Part shown: positions 47,986-55,103 of the stretch, piece after piece
How the letters are laid out: each line of letters begins with the position of its first letter
How positions within the stretch are numbered: position 1 is the first letter of the stretch
NCBI GenBank assembly: GCA_028281675.1
Contig: JANQJL010000014.1
Span: 1 to 59,883, forward strand
Direction: 5' to 3'
Length of the DNA stretch: 59,883 bases
From: Simkaniaceae bacterium
GTDB taxonomy: Bacteria; Chlamydiota; Chlamydiia; Chlamydiales; Simkaniaceae
Position numbers and translations under genes: made by a program
The notes under the pieces: model-generated
What the model was told of the DNA's origin: nothing
The model's input: only the letters and a program-made list of their open reading frames with translations
Databases searched by the model: none

Positions 47986-48057
47986 TGCCCAGAATAGGAA
48001 TTGAACCTACGACCTTTTGCTTACCATGCAAATGCTCTACCCCTGAGCTATCTGGGC
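47986..48057 (-). tRNA. tRNA-Thr (anticodon GGT)
   Basis: 72 bases with acceptor GCCCAGA/TCTGGGC, D arm TAGCTCAGGGGTAGAGC, anticodon loop ATGGTAA in a TTTGC/GCAAA stem, and T loop TTCAATT. The anticodon GGT reads ACC/ACU. It lies 55 bases upstream of tuf and probably shares its transcript. Confidence 0.95.
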
Positions 48058-48318
48058 ACCTTTCAAATATAAGGGTTAACGCCCTTTCATCTCATCTTTA
48101 TCCTTCAATAAAGATGATGTGGAACGACGTACACGCTTAAAGTTTTCAAGCGAATGCATTAAAGCTTATCTATTGACTAAAAAAAATGCAACCATAAATC
48201 GAAAAGTAAGCGATCTTTTTTTTCTCAAGCTCTTTTTTCATCAGTTCGACTTTCCACTTTTTATGGCTAGCAGTTCTCTGGAGGAAGCAGAGGGGCGTAA
48301 GAAAAATGAAAATTTTAA
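48058..48318 (-). promoter_or_regulatory. Spacer with two hairpins between infA and tRNA-Thr
   Basis: No gene. Two stems lie close to the tRNA: CATCTTTAT/ATAAAGATG (48093-48116, perfect nine bp) and AAGGG/CCCTT (48071-48086). They may end the infA transcript or guide processing of the tRNA-tuf transcript. The A/T-rich region further right probably holds the tuf promoter; no clean promoter pair could be chosen. Confidence 0.45.
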
Positions 48319-48537
48319 TTATCTTTGACGGTAGATGATGCGAGCTTTAGAAAGATCATAAGGAGACATTTCTACTTTAACAGTATCTCCAACAAATACA
48401 CGAATATTACGCATACGCATTTTCCCACAGAGGTGGGCATGAACGGTCATTCCATTTTCAAGAGTAACCCGAAAGGTCATATTTGGGAGGAGTTCTTCAA
48501 CGGTTCCTTCTAATTTGATTGTGTCTTCTTTAGGCAT
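48319..48537 (-). CDS. infA: Translation initiation factor IF-1
   Basis: 72 residues, one OB-fold: [20 protein letters not shown] at the N-terminus and [19 protein letters not shown] with KARIIYRQR at the end, nearly the universal bacterial sequence. It binds the A site of the 30S subunit during initiation. It is the first gene of the chlamydial infA-tuf-rpoC order and has its own promoter. Confidence 0.98.
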   Translation of the reverse strand: MPKEDTIKLEGTVEELLPNMTFRVTLENGMTVHAHLCGKMRMRNIRVFVGDTVKVEMSPYDLSKARIIYRQR

Positions 48538-48545
48538 ATTTAATT

Positions 48546-48574
48546 CTTATTCAACATCAGTAAAAATTTGTCAA
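48546..48574 (-). promoter_or_regulatory. Promoter of infA
   Basis: On the minus strand, a perfect TTGACA -35 box (48569-48574) is followed by 17 bases and AATAAG (48546-48551) as -10. The -10 box lies very close to the start codon (eight bases), so the mRNA leader would be very short. A start further upstream would be an alternative. Confidence 0.45.
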
Positions 48575-48741
48575 CATCTCTTCATTTCCGTCAGATTCTA
48601 TATAACGAGGGATTTATACCCAAGAAAAAACAGCCACCAACAACCAGTGTAAAAATAACTTTTTTAATCGTGAATTGATCCAAAGGTTCAGTTTAAAATA
48701 ATTATTATATATAAATAATTTACAGTATAAAATTAAAACTA

Positions 48742-48755
48742 TTTATGTTATAATA
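48742..48755 (+). promoter_or_regulatory. Extended -10 promoter motif for the 292-residue membrane protein
   Basis: TTTATGTTATAATA, identical to the 14 bases ahead of the gene at 2162. It includes TG-T-TATAAT; the hexamer ends 31 bases before the ATG. The upstream 80 bases are nearly pure A/T, again like the other site. Confidence 0.5.
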
Positions 48756-48785
48756 CTACTATAAAAAAATAATAAAGGTTAGATA

Positions 48786-49664
48786 ATGGAACCCTCACGA
48801 TTGGTTAGTCTCCGCTCCTCTGGGCAAGTTGTCCCTCCTCAACTGACTCAAAACCAAAGGTATTGCAATCTAAACCCTTCAGAATTAGCTGAATCCGCTA
48901 GATTCAAGGAAAAATTACATAAGATTGCCTCTATTGTGGTCATGATCGCTGCAGGAATCCTCCTTGTGGGAGCTGTTACCACAGCTGCTGTTCTTTTGGC
49001 ACCCGTTTTAGGGGTAGGGGCTGCTCTTGTCTCTAGTCTTATCCTCGTTGCTGGAGTCAGCATTTACCGCCATTTGATCTATGATAAGGGAATTGTTCTT
49101 CTTAAAAGCATGTCAGCTGAGTATGGTGTTGAAGCTGCTAAAAATGAAGGAATTGCAAAAATGGCTCGAAAGGCTCGAAGCCAATTGCCTGATTTGACCA
49201 AGGGCGAAGAGAACCTTCTCGGAAGAATGCGATATTGGGAGAGCGTTGCCTCTGAAAATCAAACTAAACGCCAAAGCCTTAATCTTGAAATTACTAGTTT
49301 ACGAGCTCAAATTGAAGCGAAAAAAGAAAGTGCTTCTCGAGAGGAATTAAAGGTTCAGGAAGCACAGTTGAGTGCTAAACTAAGGGAAAAATATCGATTA
49401 AATGCAACAGAGCTTCTCCCTGCCAAGGTTAAAGCTGCCTATTTCCATCATATTATTCAGAACTTTAATGAAATGCGTGAATTTACTGATTTTGGGCAAT
49501 TAAAGCCACCCAGTTATCTGCAACAACTAGAGATGAAGAATCCTGTTTTCTTCTTCACGACCATAGAGGGAGAAAAAAGCAACTGGACGATGGAAGAGCT
49601 GCATGGTATGGATTTTAGACAAATTTCCCAGGAAATATTTTCTAAGGCAACAAAAGCCGCTTAA
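48786..49664 (+). CDS. Inc-like membrane protein with bilobed hydrophobic domain
   Basis: 292 residues. Residues about 45-100 form two closely spaced hydrophobic helices (IVVMIAAGILLVGAVTTAAV, then LVSSLILVAGVSIY), the bilobed pattern of chlamydial inclusion-membrane (Inc) proteins. A long helical, coiled-coil region follows (about 145-215), then a domain containing FTDFGQL. Its overall layout matches the 186-residue protein at 50135, so they are probably diverged paralogues. No signal peptide. AAAGG precedes the ATG. Location in the inclusion membrane is inference; a non-secreted inner-membrane protein is the alternative. Confidence 0.72.
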   Translation: MEPSRLVSLRSSGQVVPPQLTQNQRYCNLNPSELAESARFKEKLHKIASIVVMIAAGILLVGAVTTAAVLLAPVLGVGAALVSSLILVAGVSIYRHLIYDKGIVLLKSMSAEYGVEAAKNEGIAKMARKARSQLPDLTKGEENLLGRMRYWESVASENQTKRQSLNLEITSLRAQIEAKKESASREELKVQEAQLSAKLREKYRLNATELLPAKVKAAYFHHIIQNFNEMREFTDFGQLKPPSYLQQLEMKNPVFFFTTIEGEKSNWTMEELHGMDFRQISQEIFSKATKAA

Positions 49665-49682
49665 GAGATATAATCAGCAGGT

Positions 49683-50111
49683 ATGGAGTATGTCAGCTGC
49701 TTAAAGAAGCAAAGCCTTCTTAAAGAAACTTTTCTAGCTTTAAAGTCTCAAGAGGAGAAATACCATCGAGTCATAGAATTCGGGCAAGCTGCCCCTCCTA
49801 TGCCTCCTCAAGATCAATTAGAAGAAAATCTCGTTACTGGTTGCCAAAGTCGCCTCTATCTAAAGGTAGAGTGCAAGAAGGGACGGCTAGCCCTTCAAGC
49901 AAGCTCTGACGCCCTTATCTCTGCAGGTCTTGCCCAGCTCCTTATCCAGATCTACGATGGAGAGCCTCCTGAGGCGGTTTTTAAGTGCCCCCCTCTTTTT
50001 CTTAAAGAAATCGGCCTTATCGAAGCTCTTTCTTCTAGTCGCGCCAGTGGACTTAAAAGTCTCTACCAAAAATTGCAGCAAGAAAGTTTAAAATATCTTG
50101 TTTCCAAATAA
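49683..50111 (+). CDS. SufE-like Fe-S assembly protein
   Basis: 142 residues of the SufE/CsdE family, which accept sulfur from a SufS-type cysteine desulfurase. The reactive cysteine is in TGCQSRLYL near residue 59, matching the GCQS-V-W motif of SufE. SADALI-type and DGEPPEAV-type segments downstream also fit. No sufS gene lies beside it; it sits between two paralogous membrane-protein genes, which is odd. The start codon lacks a strong ribosome-binding site, so it may depend on the upstream gene. Confidence 0.85.
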   Translation: MEYVSCLKKQSLLKETFLALKSQEEKYHRVIEFGQAAPPMPPQDQLEENLVTGCQSRLYLKVECKKGRLALQASSDALISAGLAQLLIQIYDGEPPEAVFKCPPLFLKEIGLIEALSSSRASGLKSLYQKLQQESLKYLVSK

Positions 50112-50134
50112 TTTTTCTGTATGATTTCTTTCTT

Positions 50135-50695
50135 ATGAGTTCAATGAATCAAATATGCTCTTGGGATAGGCCTTTCCTTTCACGGAAGGTAGAGGAGTGT
50201 GAAAAAAAAATTAGGTTTTTGGAGATCCTCTCAAAGATCGCTCGTGTGGGGCTCTCCCTTTTAGCGCTGGGGTTTTTGACAGCTTTTGGCCTCCTCAATC
50301 CAAGTTATCTCCACATTTCTTCTACCCTACTCCTTGTTGCTTATCACCCCAGCCTTGAAGTCACTGTCGGAACCCTTGACAGGTGGGTAGAAGCTACAAA
50401 AAAAAATCAGGCGAAATATCGGGCAATTCTTGCTGCTTACACTCAAGACCGGAGCCCCATCGAAGCGCAAATTGCGGCCCTTGAAGGAAAAAAAGATCCG
50501 CAAGCAGAGGTAGAGCTCGCCTACTTAAGGTTTATACAAGAAAACCCCACCGACCTTAGATCTCTTTCCGACTTCGGTATATTTGTTCCTCTCACTAATA
50601 AAAACCCCTTATGCCAATGCCCCTCCCCTATCTTCAAGACAACTGGTGGAGAGCTCTTTTCGGGTAATTATGCTGAAATTTTTAGCCTAAAGTAA
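50135..50695 (+). CDS. Membrane protein, paralogue of the 292-residue Inc-like protein
   Basis: 186 residues. Two hydrophobic helices lie at about 30-75 (ARVGLSLLALGFLTAFGLL, then ISSTLLLVAYH), followed by a short coiled coil and a C-terminal segment with LSDFGIFVPL that parallels FTDFGQLKPP in the 292-residue protein. It is a shortened relative. Its 3' end overlaps the convergent M24 peptidase gene by 14 bases. Start at the ATG 50135; no good ribosome-binding site is visible. Confidence 0.68.
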   Translation: MSSMNQICSWDRPFLSRKVEECEKKIRFLEILSKIARVGLSLLALGFLTAFGLLNPSYLHISSTLLLVAYHPSLEVTVGTLDRWVEATKKNQAKYRAILAAYTQDRSPIEAQIAALEGKKDPQAEVELAYLRFIQENPTDLRSLSDFGIFVPLTNKNPLCQCPSPIFKTTGGELFSGNYAEIFSLK

Positions 50696-51860
50696 CAAGC
50701 TCTTCTTGCGGTGGGAGGGTCACTTCAACTTTTCCATTTTTATGGATATAGACATCATATTCAAGGCGAACACCAAACTCCCCAGGAAGATAAATCCCTG
50801 GCTCAATGGAAAAACAGGTGCAGGGAATCAAAGGTCGGTGGTCATCGGTTTCAATCGCATCAAGATTCGCACCTGGACCATGATTTGTTGTATGAATATT
50901 GTGCCCTGTCCGGTGGTTAAAGTAATCCCCATAACCCCCTTCTTCAATCACACTCCGCACTTTTGCATCAACTTCTCCTCCTTTTATTTCCCGTCCTTCA
51001 CTACACCGTTTAATGACAAGGTCTGTTCCTGCTTTTTGAGCTTTTCTAACAAGAGAAAAAATCTCTTGTTGTTTAGGAGTGGGTTTAGAAGCTGCAACAC
51101 CGACGCGGGTAATATCAGCAAAAACAGCATCCTCTAAATCTTTTTTGCACCACAAGTCGATGAGAATAAAATCCCCTTTCTTGATGGGACTATTTTTTTC
51201 CTTTGTAGGGATATAGTGGGGATCGGCTCCGTTTCCATTAACGCCACAAATGGGCTTTCCTTCTGTCACACACCCCTCTTTTTGAAACTCTTTAAGGATA
51301 TATTGTTGAACTTGATATTCATTGATCGGTTTATCTTGGTCCAAATGGGTCTTGATAAGCTCCCAGGCGCCAGTTACGGTATTTTCTAAGACATTCGCAG
51401 CTTCCATATGAAGTTTATACTGATCATCCGTCCAAAGGGAGGTGAATGCTTGAAGAAACAGGGCAGAGCTAACAACTTTTGGGCCAAAGCTCCGTACTAA
51501 ATCAATCAGTCCTCCATCAATAACAGAGACAGTAGGAATGGCTTGGTTGGGAGAGTATTCCATAGCAACGGTTCTGACCCCTTTCAAAGTCTCTCCAAGA
51601 AGACGGTTCATCTCTTTCCAGCTAAAGTAGGATTTTTTTTCTCCCGGAAGGTGGTCTAAGTTATGGGATTCAATCTTGTGGACAATTTTTTGAGGAATAC
51701 CCTTATTGGGAATATAATAGAAACAACGTCTCGTCATGAGTACTTCATGAGGGATTTGCATCACAGAAAGGGCTAAGGGATTGCTTCCATGAAGGTCATA
51801 GAGGAGCCATCCATCGATTTTATAAAACTGAAGTTGCTTTTGGATTTCTTTAATATTCAT
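50682..51860 (-). CDS. M24-family aminopeptidase (Xaa-Pro type)
   Basis: About 392 residues from the ATG at 51858-51860. The 'pita-bread' metal site is complete: DLWCKKDLEDAVFADITRV supplies the two aspartates, GHNIHTTNHGPG the histidine, and SIEPGIYLPG and RLEYDVYI the two glutamates. Enzymes of this family cleave after N-terminal Met or before Pro; the N-terminal creatinase-like domain points to an Xaa-Pro aminopeptidase or dipeptidase. The start overlaps the stop of the HEAT-repeat gene by TGATG, so the two are cotranslated. An earlier ATG five codons upstream is less likely. Confidence 0.88.
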   Translation of the reverse strand: MNIKEIQKQLQFYKIDGWLLYDLHGSNPLALSVMQIPHEVLMTRRCFYYIPNKGIPQKIVHKIESHNLDHLPGEKKSYFSWKEMNRLLGETLKGVRTVAMEYSPNQAIPTVSVIDGGLIDLVRSFGPKVVSSALFLQAFTSLWTDDQYKLHMEAANVLENTVTGAWELIKTHLDQDKPINEYQVQQYILKEFQKEGCVTEGKPICGVNGNGADPHYIPTKEKNSPIKKGDFILIDLWCKKDLEDAVFADITRVGVAASKPTPKQQEIFSLVRKAQKAGTDLVIKRCSEGREIKGGEVDAKVRSVIEEGGYGDYFNHRTGHNIHTTNHGPGANLDAIETDDHRPLIPCTCFSIEPGIYLPGEFGVRLEYDVYIHKNGKVEVTLPPQEELVTLG

Positions 51861-53566
51861 CAGTGATACACACATTGGATTAGGGCAGAAGCTGCCATTA
51901 CTTTTAGGGTTTGATAAGGCTCTTCAAGTAGGGTAAGGAGAAAGGGGATCGATGTTTTATCTCCAATATGACCAAGCGCTCCAAGGATATTGATTTTCAT
52001 CTCTCGATCGACATGAAAGTAGACTTTTTGCAAAACTTCTATGGCTTCGGTTTCCTCTCCAGCTAAAGCTAAAACAAGGGCCGCTTGAATGCGGATATTT
52101 TGATCTTCCTCTTTCAGGAGATCACGGAGGATATCAAAGGCCTCTTCTCCCCCTTCCTCAAGGAGGGTGGTTGATGCCGCATAGGTTACACCAAAAACTT
52201 CTTGCGTGAGAAAGCTTTTGACCGCTTCTTCAGCTTGAGGATGCCTGAGGGCTGCAAGCATCCCCAAAATCTCTAGTCGGGTAAGGTGATCGACCATGGT
52301 GGGATATTTAGAAACTTGGGGAATATGACAAATGCGGGAGGGAGTAAGGACTTCAAATAGGGGGTTTTGAGATGTATCCCACATCACTTTCCCTTTTCGA
52401 AGCTTTAAAAAGGTGTAAAGGATATCTGCTAAGTTTTGGTGGTTTCCCCCCTGTCCGATTCCTCCTAGGGCGAGGTTTGCCTTAACAAAGGGGTCTGGGG
52501 TGATCTTCAAAACTTCATGAGCTAAGTGTTTGCCTATTCCTCCCATCCTTCCCAAAATAAAGGCTGCTAGGCGGCGAGAAGTCTCATCTGTAGAATAAAC
52601 CCATTTCCGAACAACTTGGAGGGCTGTTTCTGGGGCGTACCTTGCAACAATCCATGCTGCTGTTAGGGAAACGGGGGGATGGGGATCCTCCGTTAAGTCA
52701 ATCATTTTTGATAGGGCACTAGGATTTAGCGATTTTAGCCCAATAAAATTAAGGGTGTTGAGAGCTGCTATCCGAACATCTGATGAAGGATCACTTAAAA
52801 GGGTCTCAATCAAAGGGGTTTTCTCTTTAAGGTCGAGATGGGCAACAATTTGACAAGCTAAATGGCGGAGTCCTGCCCTTTTTGATTCAACAAGTTTTAA
52901 AAGCTCATCCTCTCCAACTTCTTCATAAATATTGACAAGGGAAGCGATAGCAGAAGCTTTCTCTTCTGCTGTGGTGCGGGGGTGGGTGATGATCCGTTTT
53001 AAGGGGCCTTTCACCTCTTTGACTTCCATCGCACCTAGGGCTTTGATAACCTCTAGCCTGACAAACCAGATTTTTTCTTCTACAAGAAGGCGTTTAAGCT
53101 CCTCGATTAAACCTATATCGCGATAACGTGGAGAAAGTTGGATGGCCATGCTCCTGAGAATTGCATTGGATGACCTAAATTGATGGAGAAGCATTCGAAC
53201 TGCTCGAACATCATTGGTAGAATAGGCACTCATAAGTGAGGCTATGCTTACAACGAATTGGGAGGAATTTTCCGATTTTCTAATGACTCCCCAAGCTAAA
53301 GTCTCGATGAGATCACTACCCAGCTCCTGAAGCCCTAATCTTTTCGAGTAGTCGATCGCCTCGTTATCCTTTCCATTTTCCGCAAGGGCCTTAATATAAA
53401 CTTTCCTTAGCCCTTCTGAATCAGGATAACGGCGCAAGCTTTCTTCACATTCTCTTTGGGCAGAGAGGTAATCGTGAATGAGGAGGTGAGAAAAAACCCG
53501 TTTTATTGCAGACGCTTCTGAGCCAAAAAGAGTTGAAAAGAAAAATAAGAAAAAAAGATATTTCAT
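51860..53566 (-). CDS. Exported HEAT-repeat protein
   Basis: 568 residues with a signal peptide (MKYLFFLFFFSTLFGSEASA). The rest is a long solenoid of paired helices with HEAT/PBS-lyase-like units, for example DVRIAALNTLNFIG, NIRIQAALVLALAG and MKINILGALGHIGDK, spaced about 30-35 residues apart. These repeats mediate protein contacts; no catalytic residues seen. Its stop overlaps the M24 start by one base and its start overlaps the HIT gene stop by four, so it belongs to one translation-coupled unit. Periplasmic location is predicted from the signal peptide. Confidence 0.83.
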   Translation of the reverse strand: MKYLFFLFFFSTLFGSEASAIKRVFSHLLIHDYLSAQRECEESLRRYPDSEGLRKVYIKALAENGKDNEAIDYSKRLGLQELGSDLIETLAWGVIRKSENSSQFVVSIASLMSAYSTNDVRAVRMLLHQFRSSNAILRSMAIQLSPRYRDIGLIEELKRLLVEEKIWFVRLEVIKALGAMEVKEVKGPLKRIITHPRTTAEEKASAIASLVNIYEEVGEDELLKLVESKRAGLRHLACQIVAHLDLKEKTPLIETLLSDPSSDVRIAALNTLNFIGLKSLNPSALSKMIDLTEDPHPPVSLTAAWIVARYAPETALQVVRKWVYSTDETSRRLAAFILGRMGGIGKHLAHEVLKITPDPFVKANLALGGIGQGGNHQNLADILYTFLKLRKGKVMWDTSQNPLFEVLTPSRICHIPQVSKYPTMVDHLTRLEILGMLAALRHPQAEEAVKSFLTQEVFGVTYAASTTLLEEGGEEAFDILRDLLKEEDQNIRIQAALVLALAGEETEAIEVLQKVYFHVDREMKINILGALGHIGDKTSIPFLLTLLEEPYQTLKVMAASALIQCVYH

Positions 53567-53898
53567 GCCATTGCGCCAAGGGATTTTCCACCGATTAAAT
53601 GAAAATGGAGGTGAAAAACCGACTGTCCTGCCTTAGTTCCAATATTTGTCAGCAATCGATAATTGTCTGCAACATTAAATTTCTTAGCTAGGTTCTGCGC
53701 CACTTGCATGATTTCTACCATCATAGAAAGATCTTTTTGAGGAACTTCTTGAAGACTTGGGTATTTTTTTTTAGGAATAAGAAGAAGGTGGACAGGAGCT
53801 TTGGGGTTAATGTCTTTGATAACAAGAAGGGTATCACTTTCAAAGACTTTATCTGCTGGGATATCCCCTTCAATGATTTTGCCAAAAATTGTACTCAT
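53563..53898 (-). CDS. HIT-family nucleotide hydrolase (HinT-like)
   Basis: 111 residues. The histidine triad is present as HLHFHLIGG near residue 100, with the upstream SVFHL. HinT proteins hydrolyse purine phosphoramidates such as AMP-lysine. The short C-terminal tail after the triad is typical of bacterial members. It overlaps the HEAT gene downstream by ATGA and the MYG1-like gene upstream by four bases. Confidence 0.93.
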   Translation of the reverse strand: MSTIFGKIIEGDIPADKVFESDTLLVIKDINPKAPVHLLLIPKKKYPSLQEVPQKDLSMMVEIMQVAQNLAKKFNVADNYRLLTNIGTKAGQSVFHLHFHLIGGKSLGAMA

Positions 53899-54779
53899 TT
53901 TTTTCTCCCCTGAATCTGCTCTAGAGCCTTAAGGGCATCTTCTTTGGTTTTCCAAATAGAAATGAACCGTCCTTTATGACAAAATATAGCGCCCTGAATC
54001 CCTGATTTTTCCTTTAGCTCGTCATCGATTAGACCTGCCCACTCTTTAGGCATAGGAACACGTACTTGCATCCGTTTATCATAGCTGGGAGGAATTCCCC
54101 TCAGTTTCCATTGACTTCCTGAAGGCATCACAAGAAATTCTGCAGGATGCTTATCCCCGTCAAGCTCAAAAAAGGAGTCAATCCATGGCATTGACTCATC
54201 GAAAATCATCACTTTTCCTTTCTTATCCATTTCCACTTTAATTTTGTCCCGACATTCACGAATATAATGATATTTTGCCAAAAGGCGTCGCAGGTGACCT
54301 AAACAAAATCCTAAGGCCTCAAAAAAAGCTGCATTGAACATCTTTATATCAGCATCATGGCGGGGAGGGACAAAGTTGGCAATGAGAGAAGAAAAAGAGC
54401 AGTGCCCCACTACAGGAGAAGCCTTACCGTTATCAATGGCATCTACCCCCATTACAAGAGAGCGGTTAAAGTAGCTATAGAGCTTTTCATCGAGAATTTT
54501 CTCCTCTTTCAGGTATTTTAAAACCATCCCTGCACTACTTAAAGGACCATTATAATCGACTTGGTGGTGATCAAACCGCTTGATTTTAGGATCATATATA
54601 CCTCCAACATCGCAAACATATTCACAACTACTTAACTCTTTCAGATTGCGACTGCGGACAATTTCTTCCATATCAATCAAATCAAAAAGGAGAAGAAGGG
54701 CACAGGCTGTCACTTCATCCGCATGAAAACTTCCATCGTGCGTTCCAAAACTTCGGGGTCTAATCATTCCATTTTCCAT
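53895..54779 (-). CDS. MYG1-like metal-dependent hydrolase (UPF0160)
   Basis: About 294 residues. The N-terminus carries GTHDGSFHADEVTACALL, the HxxxFHxDE-type metal motif of MYG1, and FDHHQVDYNGPLSSAGMVLKY contains the DHH motif that relates the family to DHH phosphoesterases. Eukaryotic MYG1 is reported as a 3'-5' RNA exonuclease; the bacterial role is unclear. Starts at ATG 54779 (MENGM) or four codons later are both possible; a TTG at 54824 would add 15 residues. The stop overlaps the HIT start. A similar HIT plus MYG1-like pair is found in Chlamydia. Confidence 0.86.
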   Translation of the reverse strand: MENGMIRPRSFGTHDGSFHADEVTACALLLLFDLIDMEEIVRSRNLKELSSCEYVCDVGGIYDPKIKRFDHHQVDYNGPLSSAGMVLKYLKEEKILDEKLYSYFNRSLVMGVDAIDNGKASPVVGHCSFSSLIANFVPPRHDADIKMFNAAFFEALGFCLGHLRRLLAKYHYIRECRDKIKVEMDKKGKVMIFDESMPWIDSFFELDGDKHPAEFLVMPSGSQWKLRGIPPSYDKRMQVRVPMPKEWAGLIDDELKEKSGIQGAIFCHKGRFISIWKTKEDALKALEQIQGRKK

Positions 54780-54882
54780 AAATTTTCCAATTTTAGAACT
54801 TAAAAAATAATTGCTCAAGGACAAAAGTATGATATATAAAAATTATGAACCTATCCATAAACTCTACCATTTTTTCTGTACC

Positions 54883-54945
54883 TTTTTGAAGTTCTGTTTT
54901 TTGCCCTTGTTTCGTGGACAATGTGCACAAATAGAACTTCAAAAA
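54883..54945. repeat. 13-bp inverted repeat
   Basis: TTTTTGAAGTTCT (54883-54895) and its exact complement (54933-54945) surround a 37-base loop. It lies between the pyk 3' region and the MYG1-like gene. With T-runs at both ends it may serve as a terminator, or be part of the neighbouring repeat element. Confidence 0.5.
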
Positions 54946-54993
54946 TCTAAAACCCGTGAATGCCACCTATTTTTGCCTTTAGCACTTCGTGAA

Positions 54994-55103
54994 CCCCGCC
55001 CTAAAGGACGGGGAATCGTTTTGAGGAGGGGCTTCGTACCCCTCCCAAAATGGCGTTAAACTACCCGGCCCTAAAGGGCCAGGTTTTCTTTATCTTGATT
55101 AAT
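54994..55103. repeat. Multi-hairpin dispersed repeat, copy 2; probable pyk terminator
   Basis: Three consecutive hairpins: 54994-55013 (CCCCGCCC/GGACGGGG, loop TAAA), 55025-55045 (GGAGGGG/CCCCTCC, loop CTTCGTA) and 55064-55083 (CCCGGCCC/GGGCCAGG, loop TAAA). Bases 55004-55103 match 1-100 of the window. The first base after the repeat is the pyk stop codon, so on the minus strand the third hairpin could end pyk transcription. The palindromes with TAAA loops recall IS200/IS605 ends and REP-like elements. Confidence 0.75.

Noticed and set aside
48058-48318. Small RNA gene between infA and tRNA-Thr
   Set aside because: There are two short hairpins but no promoter-terminator pair of its own; a leader or terminator role is simpler.
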